DNA from: Sedimentisphaerales bacterium
Lineage (GTDB): Bacteria; Planctomycetota; Phycisphaerae; Sedimentisphaerales; Anaerobacaceae
Reading direction: 5' to 3'
Assembly (NCBI GenBank): GCA_030603595.1
Contig: JAUVXL010000015.1
Span: 1 to 33,684 of the forward strand
DNA length: 33,684 bases
In this document: one piece after another, positions 24,111 to 32,569 of the stretch
Layout: each line of letters opens with the position of its first letter
Position numbering within the stretch: position 1 is the stretch's first letter
Translations under genes and position numbers: made by a program
Notes under the pieces: generated by a model
What the model was told of the DNA's origin: nothing
Databases searched by the model: none
What the model saw: the letters and a program-made list of their open reading frames with translations, nothing else

Positions 24111-24488
24111 CTACCCGGCTTCCAACCATTGGGCGATTGTGTCCACAAACTCTCTGCCCGTACGAAGCAGGTATTCTGCGTCCTCGTTTGATATGACAAA
24201 GGTGTAGTCATAGTCGCCGATTTGCCTTTTCTCGAAAGCCCGGTTAAGTTCTCTGCCCATTTCTTTTGGGAGGATGCCTGTCTTTACGAAATGTTCGCCG
24301 AAGGCGCTTATCACTCCTTTGTGAGACGAAAACGAGAGGTCCTTGGTCAGCAGCGCTGCCTGGGCACAATAGAACATCGCGTAGTAGGTGCGAGATACGC
24401 ATGATTCATAGTCTTTATGCTCCAAAAGCATCTCGGCACTTTGTATATATTTCTGTGCTCGCTTAACGAGGGTCGCTGCTTCTTTCAC
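24111..24488 (-). CDS. HEPN-domain protein, toxin half of an MNT/HEPN pair
   Basis: This 125-residue all-helical HEPN protein has the family core SRTYYAMFYCAQAALL and FSSHKGVISAFGEHFVKTG, then FEKRQIGDYDYTF. Many HEPN toxins cut RNA through an R-x4-6-H motif; here the corresponding stretch reads RQIGDYDY, with Tyr where His might be expected, as in the UPF0332-like branch. Nuclease activity is therefore uncertain. It overlaps the nucleotidyltransferase gene by 4 nt (ATGA), so the two are translationally coupled. MNT partners of this kind are known to silence HEPN toxins by adding AMP to a tyrosine. Confidence 0.85.
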   Translation of the reverse strand: MKEAATLVKRAQKYIQSAEMLLEHKDYESCVSRTYYAMFYCAQAALLTKDLSFSSHKGVISAFGEHFVKTGILPKEMGRELNRAFEKRQIGDYDYTFVISNEDAEYLLRTGREFVDTIAQWLEAG

Positions 24489-24829
24489 GCCGGGATGCCC
24501 TCCCTTCGTACATTGATTAGCAATGGGCTGTTGAGCTCGCTGTAGTCCTTCTCCGACACAGGGTAAACCGATATCAACACCGCATAGTCCAGGTTCAAAT
24601 CGGTTATGATATCTATCATCCTGTCGATCTCTCTGCCTGGAGCAACTTCGCCCTCGAGCACAATCGCCAGATCAATATCCGAGTCGGCAGTGGCTTGGCC
24701 TCTCGCGCACGAACCATACAGAATGACTTCTTTGAGTCTTCCGCCGTACAACTCGGCAATTCTTTCCCGGAATTCTTTAATGATATCTTGCGTTTTCACA
24801 GCCTGTTCCCAAATCTCAATATTCGGCAC
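24485..24829 (-). CDS. Minimal nucleotidyltransferase, antitoxin half of an MNT/HEPN pair
   Basis: This is a small MNT protein of the pol-beta superfamily. The active site is LYGSCARGQATADSDIDLAIVL, that is GS-x10-D-x-D, so both metal-binding aspartates of the motif are there. A third acidic residue may be the Asp in LDYAVLI. The start is uncertain: the frame opens to a TTG at 24847, and I use the GTG at 24829, preceded by AGG. It precedes and overlaps the HEPN gene, the usual order of this toxin-antitoxin type. It probably nucleotidylylates the HEPN partner. Confidence 0.85.
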   Translation of the reverse strand: MPNIEIWEQAVKTQDIIKEFRERIAELYGGRLKEVILYGSCARGQATADSDIDLAIVLEGEVAPGREIDRMIDIITDLNLDYAVLISVYPVSEKDYSELNSPLLINVRREGIPA

Positions 24830-24907
24830 AACTACCTGATTATACAAGAATCAGCCCCGGATAGCAAACGCGCGATATCTCCGACTTCCTTAATGTGTGG
24901 GCAGCAT

Positions 24908-25813
24908 CTACTCAAAAATCCCATCTTCTCTCGCGGTCTTCACAAAAGCTCGCCAGAAGAATATTGCAGCAAATAACGCAACAGGCGGTATTGCCAGCCA
25001 GAGCCATATATATTTATGAAAAAGGTTTTCCTTCGCTGCGACAGAACCGTTTGAAGCCTCGGGAGGCTGTGTTTGCCTGCTCAACTTCTCGCGCATGGCC
25101 TTGATGGCGGCTGCCTGTTTATCAGAAAGCCAACCTTTTTCACTCGTAATCTTAAGAGCCCATTGGTCTTTCCATAACTCTAAAAAAGCTCTATACTCAC
25201 ACCTTGCTCGCAACTTGTTCAATAACTCTTCTTGCTCAGCGGGAGACTGTTTGCCTTTCTTGGCCAGCCCTTCAGCGAACGCCGATGTATCGTATTCATC
25301 AACAAGCCATGAGTAAGCCCCTCTGGACTTGTACTTTCCAGCAGGAAGAATGCCGGTTTGCATAGCTCCGATTCCGTCCAGATCCTTTGTCACAGTCAAT
25401 TCGAGTTCCAGCTTATCGCCGGGCGCAGTCAGATATTTGCGGGTGGATCTAAACCCAAAATAAATCTCTCCTTTACGTGGCCCGGTAATGGGCATAGCTT
25501 CCCAGCCATCGGACAACTTCCCATTCTCGAAAATAACAATATCGTTCGATTGCCCTTCTCGGATGATACGCAGAACCAGCTTTCCCGAAAGAAAATCCTC
25601 GCGACTCATAAACGTCCAATGGAACCTTGGCTGTAGAAGCGGCAGCTTCAGGTCAATCGCCCGTTCTCGCGGCTCTTTGACTATAGTTAGCATATTCTGG
25701 GACGTATCCGTCATCTGCAGCGAGAATACAGGCACTGCCGGCACAAACGTAACTGCAAGCGCCAGCCAGTACATCTTGCAACTCCATATAGTGGAACCAG
25801 TGGCAGTTTTCAT
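24908..25813 (-). CDS. Exported protein with a C-terminal membrane anchor, function unknown
   Basis: I do not recognise the family. The 301-residue protein starts with a signal-like segment (CKMYWLALAVTFVPAVPVFSLQM), followed by a beta-rich domain of about 140 residues (PRFHWTFMSREDFLSGKLVLRII, then IYFGFRSTRKYLTAPGDKLELELTVTKDL). A charged helical stretch rich in Lys and Glu comes next, and one helix near the end (YIWLWLAIPPVALFAAIFFW) anchors it, leaving a short cytoplasmic tail. I chose the ATG at 25813 over a TTG at 25822. It stands alone between ilvD and the MNT/HEPN pair. Confidence 0.75.
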   Translation of the reverse strand: MKTATGSTIWSCKMYWLALAVTFVPAVPVFSLQMTDTSQNMLTIVKEPRERAIDLKLPLLQPRFHWTFMSREDFLSGKLVLRIIREGQSNDIVIFENGKLSDGWEAMPITGPRKGEIYFGFRSTRKYLTAPGDKLELELTVTKDLDGIGAMQTGILPAGKYKSRGAYSWLVDEYDTSAFAEGLAKKGKQSPAEQEELLNKLRARCEYRAFLELWKDQWALKITSEKGWLSDKQAAAIKAMREKLSRQTQPPEASNGSVAAKENLFHKYIWLWLAIPPVALFAAIFFWRAFVKTAREDGIFE

Positions 25814-25937
25814 AAGCTCCAACGCATCCCTTCATAAGTTCTGGCACACAAGAATACCGTTCCTGTTCATTATAAACAAGACTCTGAAATAAGCGTACAA
25901 GAATTTCGCCGGCGACGATCTATCCTCAATGCCGACG

Positions 25938-27605
25938 CTACCATTTCAACACTGCACCTGTATCGGCGCTTGTTGCTAATAATGCGTATTTTGCGAGGCA
26001 GCCTTTTGTTATTTTTGGGGTTGGGGGTTTCCAGGTCTTTTTTCTTTCGGCTAATTCTTTGTCTGAGAGCTTGACGTTTATTGCGTTTTTGGGGATGTCT
26101 ATTTCGATTATGTCGCCGTCCTTTAATAATCCAATCGGTCCTCCTACTGCGGCTTCTGGGCTGATGTGTCCTATGCAGGCGCCTCTTGTACCTCCGCTGA
26201 ATCTGCCGTCTGTGATTAGGGCGACGGATTCGCCGAGGTCTGCGCCCATTATGTAGCTTGTAGGGCTGAGCATTTCCTGCATTCCGGGTCCGCCCTTGGG
26301 GCCTTCGCAGCGGATTACTACGACGTCTCCTGCCTTTACTTTGCCTGCGAGGATTCCGTCGCAGGCCTCTTCCTGGCTCTCGAATATTACGGCCGGGCCG
26401 GTGTGGGTCAGCATCGCCGGGGCGACGCCTGCGGTCTTTACCACGCCGCCGTTGGGTGCGAGGTTGCCGGTGAGGATCGTCAGACCGCCCCTCTTGGAAT
26501 AGGCGTTATCGAGGGGGTGGATGACTTCGGGATTCTTTATCTCGGCGTCGGCGATATTTTCGCATAAGGTCTTGCCCGTAACGGTCAGGCAGTCGGCATT
26601 CAAGAGATCGGGGACCTTGCTGATTTCGTTTAGAATCGCGCTAATGCCGCCAGCCGCATCGACATCCTCCATGTGCCACTTGCTCGATGGCGATACCTTG
26701 CAGATATTCGGGCACTTCGACGAGATCTCGTTTATCCTTCCGAGGTCGTATTCGATTTCCGCCTCGTTGGCCACCGCCAAGGTATGCAGGACGGTATTGG
26801 TCGAACCGCCCATCGCCATATCGAGGACGAGGGCATTATCGAAGGATTTCTTCGTGATGATATCGAGGGCCTTGATGTCCTTTTCGATAAGCGTCATTAT
26901 CTGCCTGCCCGCGGCGGCGTAGAGGTCCTGACGTTTCGGGTCGATGGCAAGGATGGTTCCGTTGCCCGGCAGCGCCATTCCGATACCTTCGCAGAGGCAA
27001 TTCATAGAATTGGCGGTGAACATCCCCGAGCAGCTCCCCTGGCCCGGACAAGCGGCCCGCTCGAGTTCGGCGAGCCGGTCTTCGTCGATCTTGCCCGCGT
27101 TAAGTTGGGCGACTCCCTCGAATATGCTGATAAGGTCCACGGTCTCGCCGTCTTTGGTCTTGCCCGAGGCCATAGGCCCGCCCGAGACGAAAATCGTCGG
27201 GATATTCAGCCGAACCGCCGCCATCAGCATCCCGGGGATAATCTTATCGCAGTTGGGGATGCAGATTAGGGCGTCGAAACAGTGCGCCCGCACCATAGTC
27301 TCGACCGAATCGGCAATAATCTCGCGTGAGGCCAGCGAGTACTTCATTCCCGTATGCCCCATTGCGACGCCGTCGCAGACGGCGATAGTATTGAACTCGA
27401 ACGGCGCCCCGCCGGCCTGCCGAACCGCGTCCTTGACCGCCCTGGCCACCTTATCGAGGTGAATGTGCCCCGGAACTATCTCGCAAAAGCTGTTCGCGAT
27501 TCCGATGAACGGCTTGGCGATATCCTCGGCACTTAGGCCGCAAGCGTGAAGCAGCCCCCTGTGCGGCGCTCGCTGAAAGCCCTTTTTAACTGTATCACTT
27601 CTCAT
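25938..27605 (-). CDS. ilvD: Dihydroxy-acid dehydratase
   Basis: This 555-residue Fe-S dehydratase makes 2-keto acids in valine, isoleucine and pantothenate synthesis. The three cluster cysteines are in [23 protein letters not shown] and [17 protein letters not shown]. Substrate and Mg contacts follow in [12 protein letters not shown], and the C-terminal motif is [25 protein letters not shown]. The length is normal. The ATG has GGAG 10 nt upstream and ATTAGG-like bases nearer. It is a single gene here; no other ilv genes are in the window. Confidence 0.96.
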   Translation of the reverse strand: MRSDTVKKGFQRAPHRGLLHACGLSAEDIAKPFIGIANSFCEIVPGHIHLDKVARAVKDAVRQAGGAPFEFNTIAVCDGVAMGHTGMKYSLASREIIADSVETMVRAHCFDALICIPNCDKIIPGMLMAAVRLNIPTIFVSGGPMASGKTKDGETVDLISIFEGVAQLNAGKIDEDRLAELERAACPGQGSCSGMFTANSMNCLCEGIGMALPGNGTILAIDPKRQDLYAAAGRQIMTLIEKDIKALDIITKKSFDNALVLDMAMGGSTNTVLHTLAVANEAEIEYDLGRINEISSKCPNICKVSPSSKWHMEDVDAAGGISAILNEISKVPDLLNADCLTVTGKTLCENIADAEIKNPEVIHPLDNAYSKRGGLTILTGNLAPNGGVVKTAGVAPAMLTHTGPAVIFESQEEACDGILAGKVKAGDVVVIRCEGPKGGPGMQEMLSPTSYIMGADLGESVALITDGRFSGGTRGACIGHISPEAAVGGPIGLLKDGDIIEIDIPKNAINVKLSDKELAERKKTWKPPTPKITKGCLAKYALLATSADTGAVLKW

Positions 27606-27921
27606 AATCCTGATTCTCCAAAAACACTTGCAAAGTTGTTTGAAAACTTGAAAATTGTATTCTAACCGCTCATAAAGGCCGATTAAAGAAAAATCGCTTG
27701 CCTTTGGGCGGCCAAAACGTATAATTTAATCCCTGTTGCCTAAAGGCAGAAATTGCCAACGTCACCCCTGCGAAGCTTGTGCCCGCGAAAGCGGGTAGCA
27801 GGGGTCCAGAGCGAAGAAGCTGGATTCCCGCTTCCGCGGGAATGACAAATTGTGTTTCCGCAACAGAGACGAATTAGCGACTGAAAATAACGTTCAATAT
27901 AGACTATTCGGGAGACTAACG
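27606..27921. other. Divergent intergenic region upstream of ilvD and a lipoprotein gene
   Basis: No gene is seen. It contains the MITE-like copy B, listed separately, and on the ilvD side an AT-rich stretch (27640-27730) that should hold the ilvD promoter, but I could not pick a convincing -35/-10 pair. Confidence 0.6.
27731..27870. mobile_element. MITE-like inverted-repeat element, copy B
   Basis: The right end TTTCCGCAACAGAGAC (27855-27870) is identical to that of copy A; the left end (CCCTGTTGCCTAAAGG) has decayed. The second hairpin ATTCCCGCTTCCGCGGGAAT is identical. In the first hairpin the loop has gained about 21 bp that themselves fold as CCCGCGAAAGCGGG, giving a two-storey stem. 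The element ends 51 bp before a lipoprotein start, as copy A does at 38 bp. Confidence 0.7.
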
Positions 27922-29079
27922 ATGATGTCTGATAAGAATTGCCTTTTCATCACCACTACCGTGCTTTGCCTGCTGCTCCTTGCCACAGGCTGCGGCCGTT
28001 CCGCAAAACAAACCGAAACCTGTAACGAGAAGGTCGTAAAAACCGTTGATACCGGCGAAGAAACCAAAGTAAAGCCGGAGAAGGTGGTTGAAACCAAGGT
28101 CGAGCCTGAAAAGACCATCGAGACCAAGGTTGAGCCTGACAAGGTGGTCGAGACGAAAGTCGAACCGGACGAGCAGAAGTCGGCGGTGACGCTGGCGCTG
28201 AAGTTCGAGCCCAACGACGTATCGACGTATAAAGTAGTAAGGGAGGCACAGAAGTCGGTCTTATGGGAAGGTCCGGCCCCGACCAAGCCGTCGGCATTCA
28301 AGGGCGGCCTGACGAGCAACAGGAGTGAAATAACCTTCACGCAGCAGATCAAGAGCGTGGACGAACAAGGTAATGCGATTGCTCAGATTACGATCAGGAA
28401 GCTGAGGTATCTCACCAAGGTCCGCGACAACGTCTCAATGGATTTCGACAGTTCGAGAGAGCAGGATAAGAGCGACCCAATGAACGGCCTGATCGGACGG
28501 GGTTACTCGATAAAGATCACGCCTGCCGGCAACGTCGCCACAGTCATGGAAACGGCAGATGCGCAGGCCGCCGTCAAGGGCAGTTCCGCCGCCGCAAAGG
28601 CCGCTCGATCACTACTCGGCGGCGAAGTAGTCAAGCAACGCCATTCCATCCCGGCACTGCCTGCAAAAGACAAGAGCCGGGTAAGCAAAGGAGACAACTG
28701 GAGCGCCCTGAGAACATTCGACTTCGGGATGTTGGGCGCCAAGTCATACGAGAGAGTATATAAATTAGACGCTGTCGAGGACTCGGACAAAGGCAAGGTC
28801 GCCGTCGCCCAAATGAGCGGCGTGCCCTCTTCCGAAGATGCCGCGGAGCTTCATAAGGAGCAGTCCAGCGGCTTCCTCTCGAAGCTATTCGACAATACCG
28901 AAGAATACACCGGCCGGCTCAAGCTCGACCTCTCCGCAGGAAAAGTGGAAATGTACCGCGAAGAGTTGAAATCCGAGTGGCTGGCTGTTGACCCGGAGTC
29001 CGCGCAAAAACCAAACGAACAACCCGCGGCTCTGAGAATGACGGCCGTCCGGCTCTACAAGATCGAGAGAATTGACTAA
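27922..29079 (+). CDS. Lipoprotein with ten-residue charged repeats (DUF6263-like)
   Basis: The protein (385 residues) has signal KNCLFITTTVLCLLLLATGC with lipobox ATGC. It then has four tandem decapeptides ETKVxPxKxV (28060-28179), a charged spacer likely to cross the periplasm or peptidoglycan, and a beta-rich domain starting LALKFEPNDVSTYKV. Words such as GNAIAQITIRKLRY and YSIKITPAGNVATVME fit the DUF6263 group, by memory only. I chose the ATG at 27922, which has GGGAG 7 nt upstream; the longer frame begins inside the MITE-like element. It lies 94 nt before another lipoprotein of similar build. Confidence 0.78.
   Translation: MMSDKNCLFITTTVLCLLLLATGCGRSAKQTETCNEKVVKTVDTGEETKVKPEKVVETKVEPEKTIETKVEPDKVVETKVEPDEQKSAVTLALKFEPNDVSTYKVVREAQKSVLWEGPAPTKPSAFKGGLTSNRSEITFTQQIKSVDEQGNAIAQITIRKLRYLTKVRDNVSMDFDSSREQDKSDPMNGLIGRGYSIKITPAGNVATVMETADAQAAVKGSSAAAKAARSLLGGEVVKQRHSIPALPAKDKSRVSKGDNWSALRTFDFGMLGAKSYERVYKLDAVEDSDKGKVAVAQMSGVPSSEDAAELHKEQSSGFLSKLFDNTEEYTGRLKLDLSAGKVEMYREELKSEWLAVDPESAQKPNEQPAALRMTAVRLYKIERID
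28060..28179 (+). repeat. Four 30-bp in-frame repeats encoding ETKVxPxKxV
   Basis: The four units are 28060-28089, 28090-28119, 28120-28149 and 28150-28179, coding ETKVKPEKVV, ETKVEPEKTI, ETKVEPDKVV and ETKVEPDEQK. Codons vary between units, so the repeat is kept at the protein level or is old. Confidence 0.85.
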
Positions 29080-29173
29080 AACCGCAAGACCGGCGCCGGC
29101 ATACATCAAGCCCGGCAGCAAATGGGCATCGACGCCGACCGAGTAAAGACCATAAGAACTGAAAGGAGTAGAA

Positions 29174-30163
29174 TTGAGAACCGCACTTACAATCCTGACT
29201 CTTTCTGTGCTTTGCGCCCTTGCAGGATGCACTAATTCCGAAAAAAGCACGCCCAAAGAGGAAGAGAACATATTGACCGTCGATTTCGTGCAAGGCCAAA
29301 TCCTCCAATACAGATTTGCGGCGAGAAGGGAAATAATCATCGAGTGGGACCCCGAAGGAAAAATGTCCAAGCCGGGAAAAAAGGCTACCGAGACGAATAC
29401 CGAATCTCTGGATATCGTCATGGCCTACACGCCTATCGAAGTTGACCCTTTCGGCCTGACAACCATTAAGGCCACGTGCAAATCCGCGAAGGTCACCCGG
29501 ACCAAGCGAACCGCCGCAACCAGCCGAAAGGACGCCGCCGAACATTTTGCAGGCAAAACCTACACTTTCAAGGTCGGGCCCACGGGCAAAATAGAACACG
29601 GCTCAGAACTCGATAAGCTGATCAAGCAGGTCGCCGAGAAGGCATTCCGACAGAACTCGAATCGAGGTAGAATCAAAGAACCCGAAATGATAAGCGACTT
29701 CATCGCGAGCCAGTGGTTTCTCTGGGATTCGATCTCCAGTATAGATGCAGCCTCCGAAGGTCTTGTGCCGGGCCAAACCTGGAAGTCCAAACTGTCGCTG
29801 CCTTCTCCGATAGTGATGCGGCAGGCCAGAGATGTGGTCTATACGCTCAAAGAAATACGCCAGACGCACCAGGGGCGGGTCGCCACAATCGCCAGTTCGT
29901 ACTCGCTCTCAGATTCGACGCCAAATAGCTGGCCTATCCCCTATTCGGGGACGTTTCAGGTGAGCGGAACTTTCGGATTCCTCGGCGGATACAACCTGCT
30001 CAGCGTGAGCGGTCAGGGCGAGGAGAAGTTCAACATCGACACCGGCCAATCCGAACAGTATGAGCAGAAGTATGAAATGAAACTGAGCTCCATAATACCG
30101 TTGGGCATCAGCGCAAAACCACAGATTACGATCCGACAAACTATAACGGCACAGAAGTTGTAA
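29174..30163 (+). CDS. Lipoprotein, likely paralogue of the preceding one
   Basis: This 329-residue protein starts with TTG, preceded by AAAGGAG with 5-6 nt spacing, and has the lipoprotein signal LTILTLSVLCALAGC. The mature part is beta-rich: LTVDFVQGQILQYRF corresponds to LALKFEPNDVSTYKV of the upstream protein, and KTYTFKVGPTGKIEHG to GYSIKITPAGNVATV. Later come LVPGQTWKSKLSLPSP and GTFQVSGTFGFLGGYNLLSVSGQGE. The two therefore look like diverged copies of one extracytoplasmic family. The function is unknown. The next gene starts 25 nt after its stop. Confidence 0.75.
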   Translation: MRTALTILTLSVLCALAGCTNSEKSTPKEEENILTVDFVQGQILQYRFAARREIIIEWDPEGKMSKPGKKATETNTESLDIVMAYTPIEVDPFGLTTIKATCKSAKVTRTKRTAATSRKDAAEHFAGKTYTFKVGPTGKIEHGSELDKLIKQVAEKAFRQNSNRGRIKEPEMISDFIASQWFLWDSISSIDAASEGLVPGQTWKSKLSLPSPIVMRQARDVVYTLKEIRQTHQGRVATIASSYSLSDSTPNSWPIPYSGTFQVSGTFGFLGGYNLLSVSGQGEEKFNIDTGQSEQYEQKYEMKLSSIIPLGISAKPQITIRQTITAQKL

Positions 30164-30188
30164 CGGCATCAGATTAGGGAGTCGCGGC

Positions 30189-30698
30189 TTGGAACGCAAT
30201 AATCTATGGGCGCCCTGGCGGATTAGCTATATTCAGGGCCTGGACAAGACAACCGATTGCTTCATCTGCCACAGCCGCGACAATCCCCAGGACGACGACG
30301 AGAATCTCGTGCTGTGGCGCGGCGAAAAGAGCATCGTAATCCTGAATCGCTACCCTTACAACAACGGCCATCTCTTGATAGCGCCGCTGCGGCATATCCC
30401 GGACCTCGACGAGACGACCGACGAGGAGATGCTGGAGATGACCAAACTCATCCGGGAATCCCAAAAAGCGCTTTCGCTGACCATCAACCCTCACGGCTTC
30501 AACGTAGGGATGAACTTCGGTCGATGCGCCGGAGCAGGCCTGCCGGGGCATTTGCACATACATGTCGTGCCAAGATGGAGCGGAGACACCAACTTCATTA
30601 ATGTATGCGGCAACGCCGACGTTATCAGCCAGAGCCTGACCGAACTGCTCGATTTGCTAAAAGAAGCAAGCAAAGAACACAAACTACCGGCTCTCTAA
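30189..30698 (+). CDS. HIT-family nucleotide hydrolase or phosphorylase
   Basis: This 169-residue protein has the histidine triad GHLHIHVVPRW (HLHIH at 121-125), with the middle His as nucleophile for nucleotide phosphates. The N-terminus MERNNLWAPWRISYI and the zinc pair CFICHS (Cys24, Cys27) resemble the Ap4A phosphorylase-like HIT branch. It begins with TTG, preceded by GGGAG with 7 nt spacing. It probably handles dinucleoside polyphosphates or adenylylated compounds in the cytoplasm; the exact substrate is not known. It follows the lipoprotein by 25 nt and may share its transcript. Confidence 0.9.
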   Translation: MERNNLWAPWRISYIQGLDKTTDCFICHSRDNPQDDDENLVLWRGEKSIVILNRYPYNNGHLLIAPLRHIPDLDETTDEEMLEMTKLIRESQKALSLTINPHGFNVGMNFGRCAGAGLPGHLHIHVVPRWSGDTNFINVCGNADVISQSLTELLDLLKEASKEHKLPAL

Positions 30699-30823
30699 CT
30701 CTACGCGCAAAGTGTCGCAAGGAATCGCCGATTACGCCTACGATGCAGGAATGACAGATAAATTCTTACTTAAGAAGTTCGACGTAATCCAGCCGGGGCT
30801 ACCTGATAACCTTGGCGTAGGTG

Positions 30824-30839
30824 ACTGACCGTAGTCAGT
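30824..30839. terminator. Small hairpin after darG and the HIT gene
   Basis: ACTGAC and GTCAGT pair across a CGTA loop, about 10 nt beyond the darG stop on the minus strand and about 125 nt after the convergent HIT gene. Neither side has a T run. The 30699-30849 gap holds no gene. Confidence 0.3.
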
Positions 30840-30849
30840 TGGATAGTTC

Positions 30850-31893
30850 TTAGTTAGTATACCATCCCAATGCCTTCAACCTTTCAAAGGCAATCTTTAT
30901 ATGCTCATCTTTCATGATGGTTCTTTTTCTATTGGACCACTTATGCACAAACGAGGTCAATCGCTTTAGTTCCTTCGGTTTCTCATGGGTGGCAACCCAG
31001 TGAACAGTCGAAAGCAATTCCATTCCGTAAGGAGTCTCAAAGCCCTCAATCAACTTGGCCACACTGTCCAATCGTTCCTTCGTTGCCGGATGTTCCTGTA
31101 GATATGACGTAGCCAATGAATGAGCTTCTGGCAATACAGATATGGTCTTTTCAGGATTGTCATCACCTTCACCGAAACCGTCAATGAAATGTCCTTCAAT
31201 TAAGATCAGTACATGTCGAAGGTTCTCCGCATACGGGCCGTAGGATGCAGCTTTGTAATTGAGACGGAGCTTCTCACCAGCTTCCTGCATGAAATACATC
31301 AGCTTGTGGATTTCCAGAAGCGTTATGGAATCATCCAGCATGGCCTCCAAGTACTTCTTAACTAGCATGACCAGAGACGCACGTCCTACAGTCATTCCAG
31401 GCTTCCTAGTGCGATTCACCATTTCCTTGGCTTCGGGGGCACCCAAAGGCTCATAGATGTACACTTCCACATCTGTCAGGGTGCCCAGAACACCCTCGAT
31501 AATAGGACGTACCGTCTCCCAACTGAGTCCTCCCAGTCCACAGCCAAGCGGAGGGATGGAGATAGATCTGATGCCGAGCTTCTTGATCTCTTGTGCCAGA
31601 GCTCCCAAGCCGTCTTGTATATCCTTAAGCTTACTCCTACCTTTCCAATGGCGTTTAGTTGGTAAATTGACGATGTACTGCGGACCACCAAGAATTGAAA
31701 GCTTGTAGGTGTACACCATTCCGGGATGCAGCTTCTTTTCCTTGCAGACCTTGCGATACGCCTCAAAATTCTCTGGGTAAGCCTTCTTGAACTGTAGGGC
31801 GATCCCCCGGCCCATAATCCCCACGCAGTTGACTGTGTTAACCAGAGCTTCCGAATCTGCCTTGAGTATATTTCCCTGTTTAATGTAGATCAT
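30850..31893 (-). CDS. darG: DarG antitoxin, macrodomain DNA ADP-ribosyl glycohydrolase
   Basis: This 347-residue protein has an N-terminal macrodomain (about 1-155) with QGNILKADSEALVNTVNCVGIMGRGIALQFK and the loop IPPLGCGLGGLSWE. It removes ADP-ribose from thymidine in DNA. The C-terminal part (about 160-347: ASLVMLVKKYLEAMLDDSITLLEIHKLMYFMQ, ending in a basic KWSNRKRTIMK stretch) matches the DarG half that binds and blocks DarT. GGAATAGGC lies before the ATG. It begins 16 nt after the darT stop. Both antidote activities, enzymatic and by binding, look intact. Confidence 0.93.
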   Translation of the reverse strand: MIYIKQGNILKADSEALVNTVNCVGIMGRGIALQFKKAYPENFEAYRKVCKEKKLHPGMVYTYKLSILGGPQYIVNLPTKRHWKGRSKLKDIQDGLGALAQEIKKLGIRSISIPPLGCGLGGLSWETVRPIIEGVLGTLTDVEVYIYEPLGAPEAKEMVNRTRKPGMTVGRASLVMLVKKYLEAMLDDSITLLEIHKLMYFMQEAGEKLRLNYKAASYGPYAENLRHVLILIEGHFIDGFGEGDDNPEKTISVLPEAHSLATSYLQEHPATKERLDSVAKLIEGFETPYGMELLSTVHWVATHEKPKELKRLTSFVHKWSNRKRTIMKDEHIKIAFERLKALGWYTN

Positions 31894-31909
31894 GCCTATT
31901 CCAACACCT

Positions 31910-32569
31910 CTAATAATACCAATTGCTCTTAACTTTCACCATCGGTTTGTGGGTTGCTAATTCAAGAGCAGCCTCTATTCTATCACAGACTGCCGGGCTG
32001 TTCACGCCAATTCCGGCAACGAGTTCCCAAGGGAAGAAATCAAACACGAGAAACTCAGCCTGCTTGCCTTCCTTGATTTCTGGGTCACGAAAGTCAGTGG
32101 CTCTGACAGCTTCCCAACTGATCTCTCCAAGATCCGACAAATCATAATAGAACTGCGTATATGTTGCTCCTGCATTGGTGGCTGTGAACGTCCATTTACC
32201 ATCATTTTTTTCTAAATATGCGACCACGTCCTTCAGTGACGAAACCAAGTGAACAATCGGACCTTGGCCGCCCCTGTATGTGAGATCAAGATGGTTGCCC
32301 TTGTGCAGCAAGTAAAGCATGACAGAGCGAGGGCAGAAATAGAAGGGAACATATTCTCCTACACAGGTCCCAGGATGGCAATCAACGTGAAGGCTTAATC
32401 TCCGTTGCTTAATTGCATTCATGCCGACATTCGTATTATCCAGCCCAAGGGCGATTCTCTTTGCATCCGAATACAATCCGCAATGTTCGATCAAGCTCGA
32501 CAGATTGTCCACATGAGTTATATGATATATGAATGGCTTGTTCGGGATTTGATCCTTGCGAGTTTTAAT
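31910..32569 (-). CDS. darT: DarT toxin, DNA thymidine ADP-ribosyltransferase (ATT start)
   Basis: This protein adds ADP-ribose from NAD to thymidine in single-stranded DNA. The family start PFIYHITHVDNLSSLIEH is only complete if the frame extends past the GTG at 32512. The frame upstream has no ATG, GTG or TTG before an in-frame TAG at 32590-32588. The ATT at 32569-32567 has AGAAGGAG 7 nt upstream, so I start there: 219 residues. NAD contacts are in HITH (16-19); IKQRR carries the arginine and GKQAEFLVFDFFPWE the glutamate expected to be catalytic; EYVPFYFCPRSVMLY and the C-terminal KSNWYY are typical. The region is AT-richer than its surroundings. Confidence 0.9.
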   Translation of the reverse strand: MKTRKDQIPNKPFIYHITHVDNLSSLIEHCGLYSDAKRIALGLDNTNVGMNAIKQRRLSLHVDCHPGTCVGEYVPFYFCPRSVMLYLLHKGNHLDLTYRGGQGPIVHLVSSLKDVVAYLEKNDGKWTFTATNAGATYTQFYYDLSDLGEISWEAVRATDFRDPEIKEGKQAEFLVFDFFPWELVAGIGVNSPAVCDRIEAALELATHKPMVKVKSNWYY

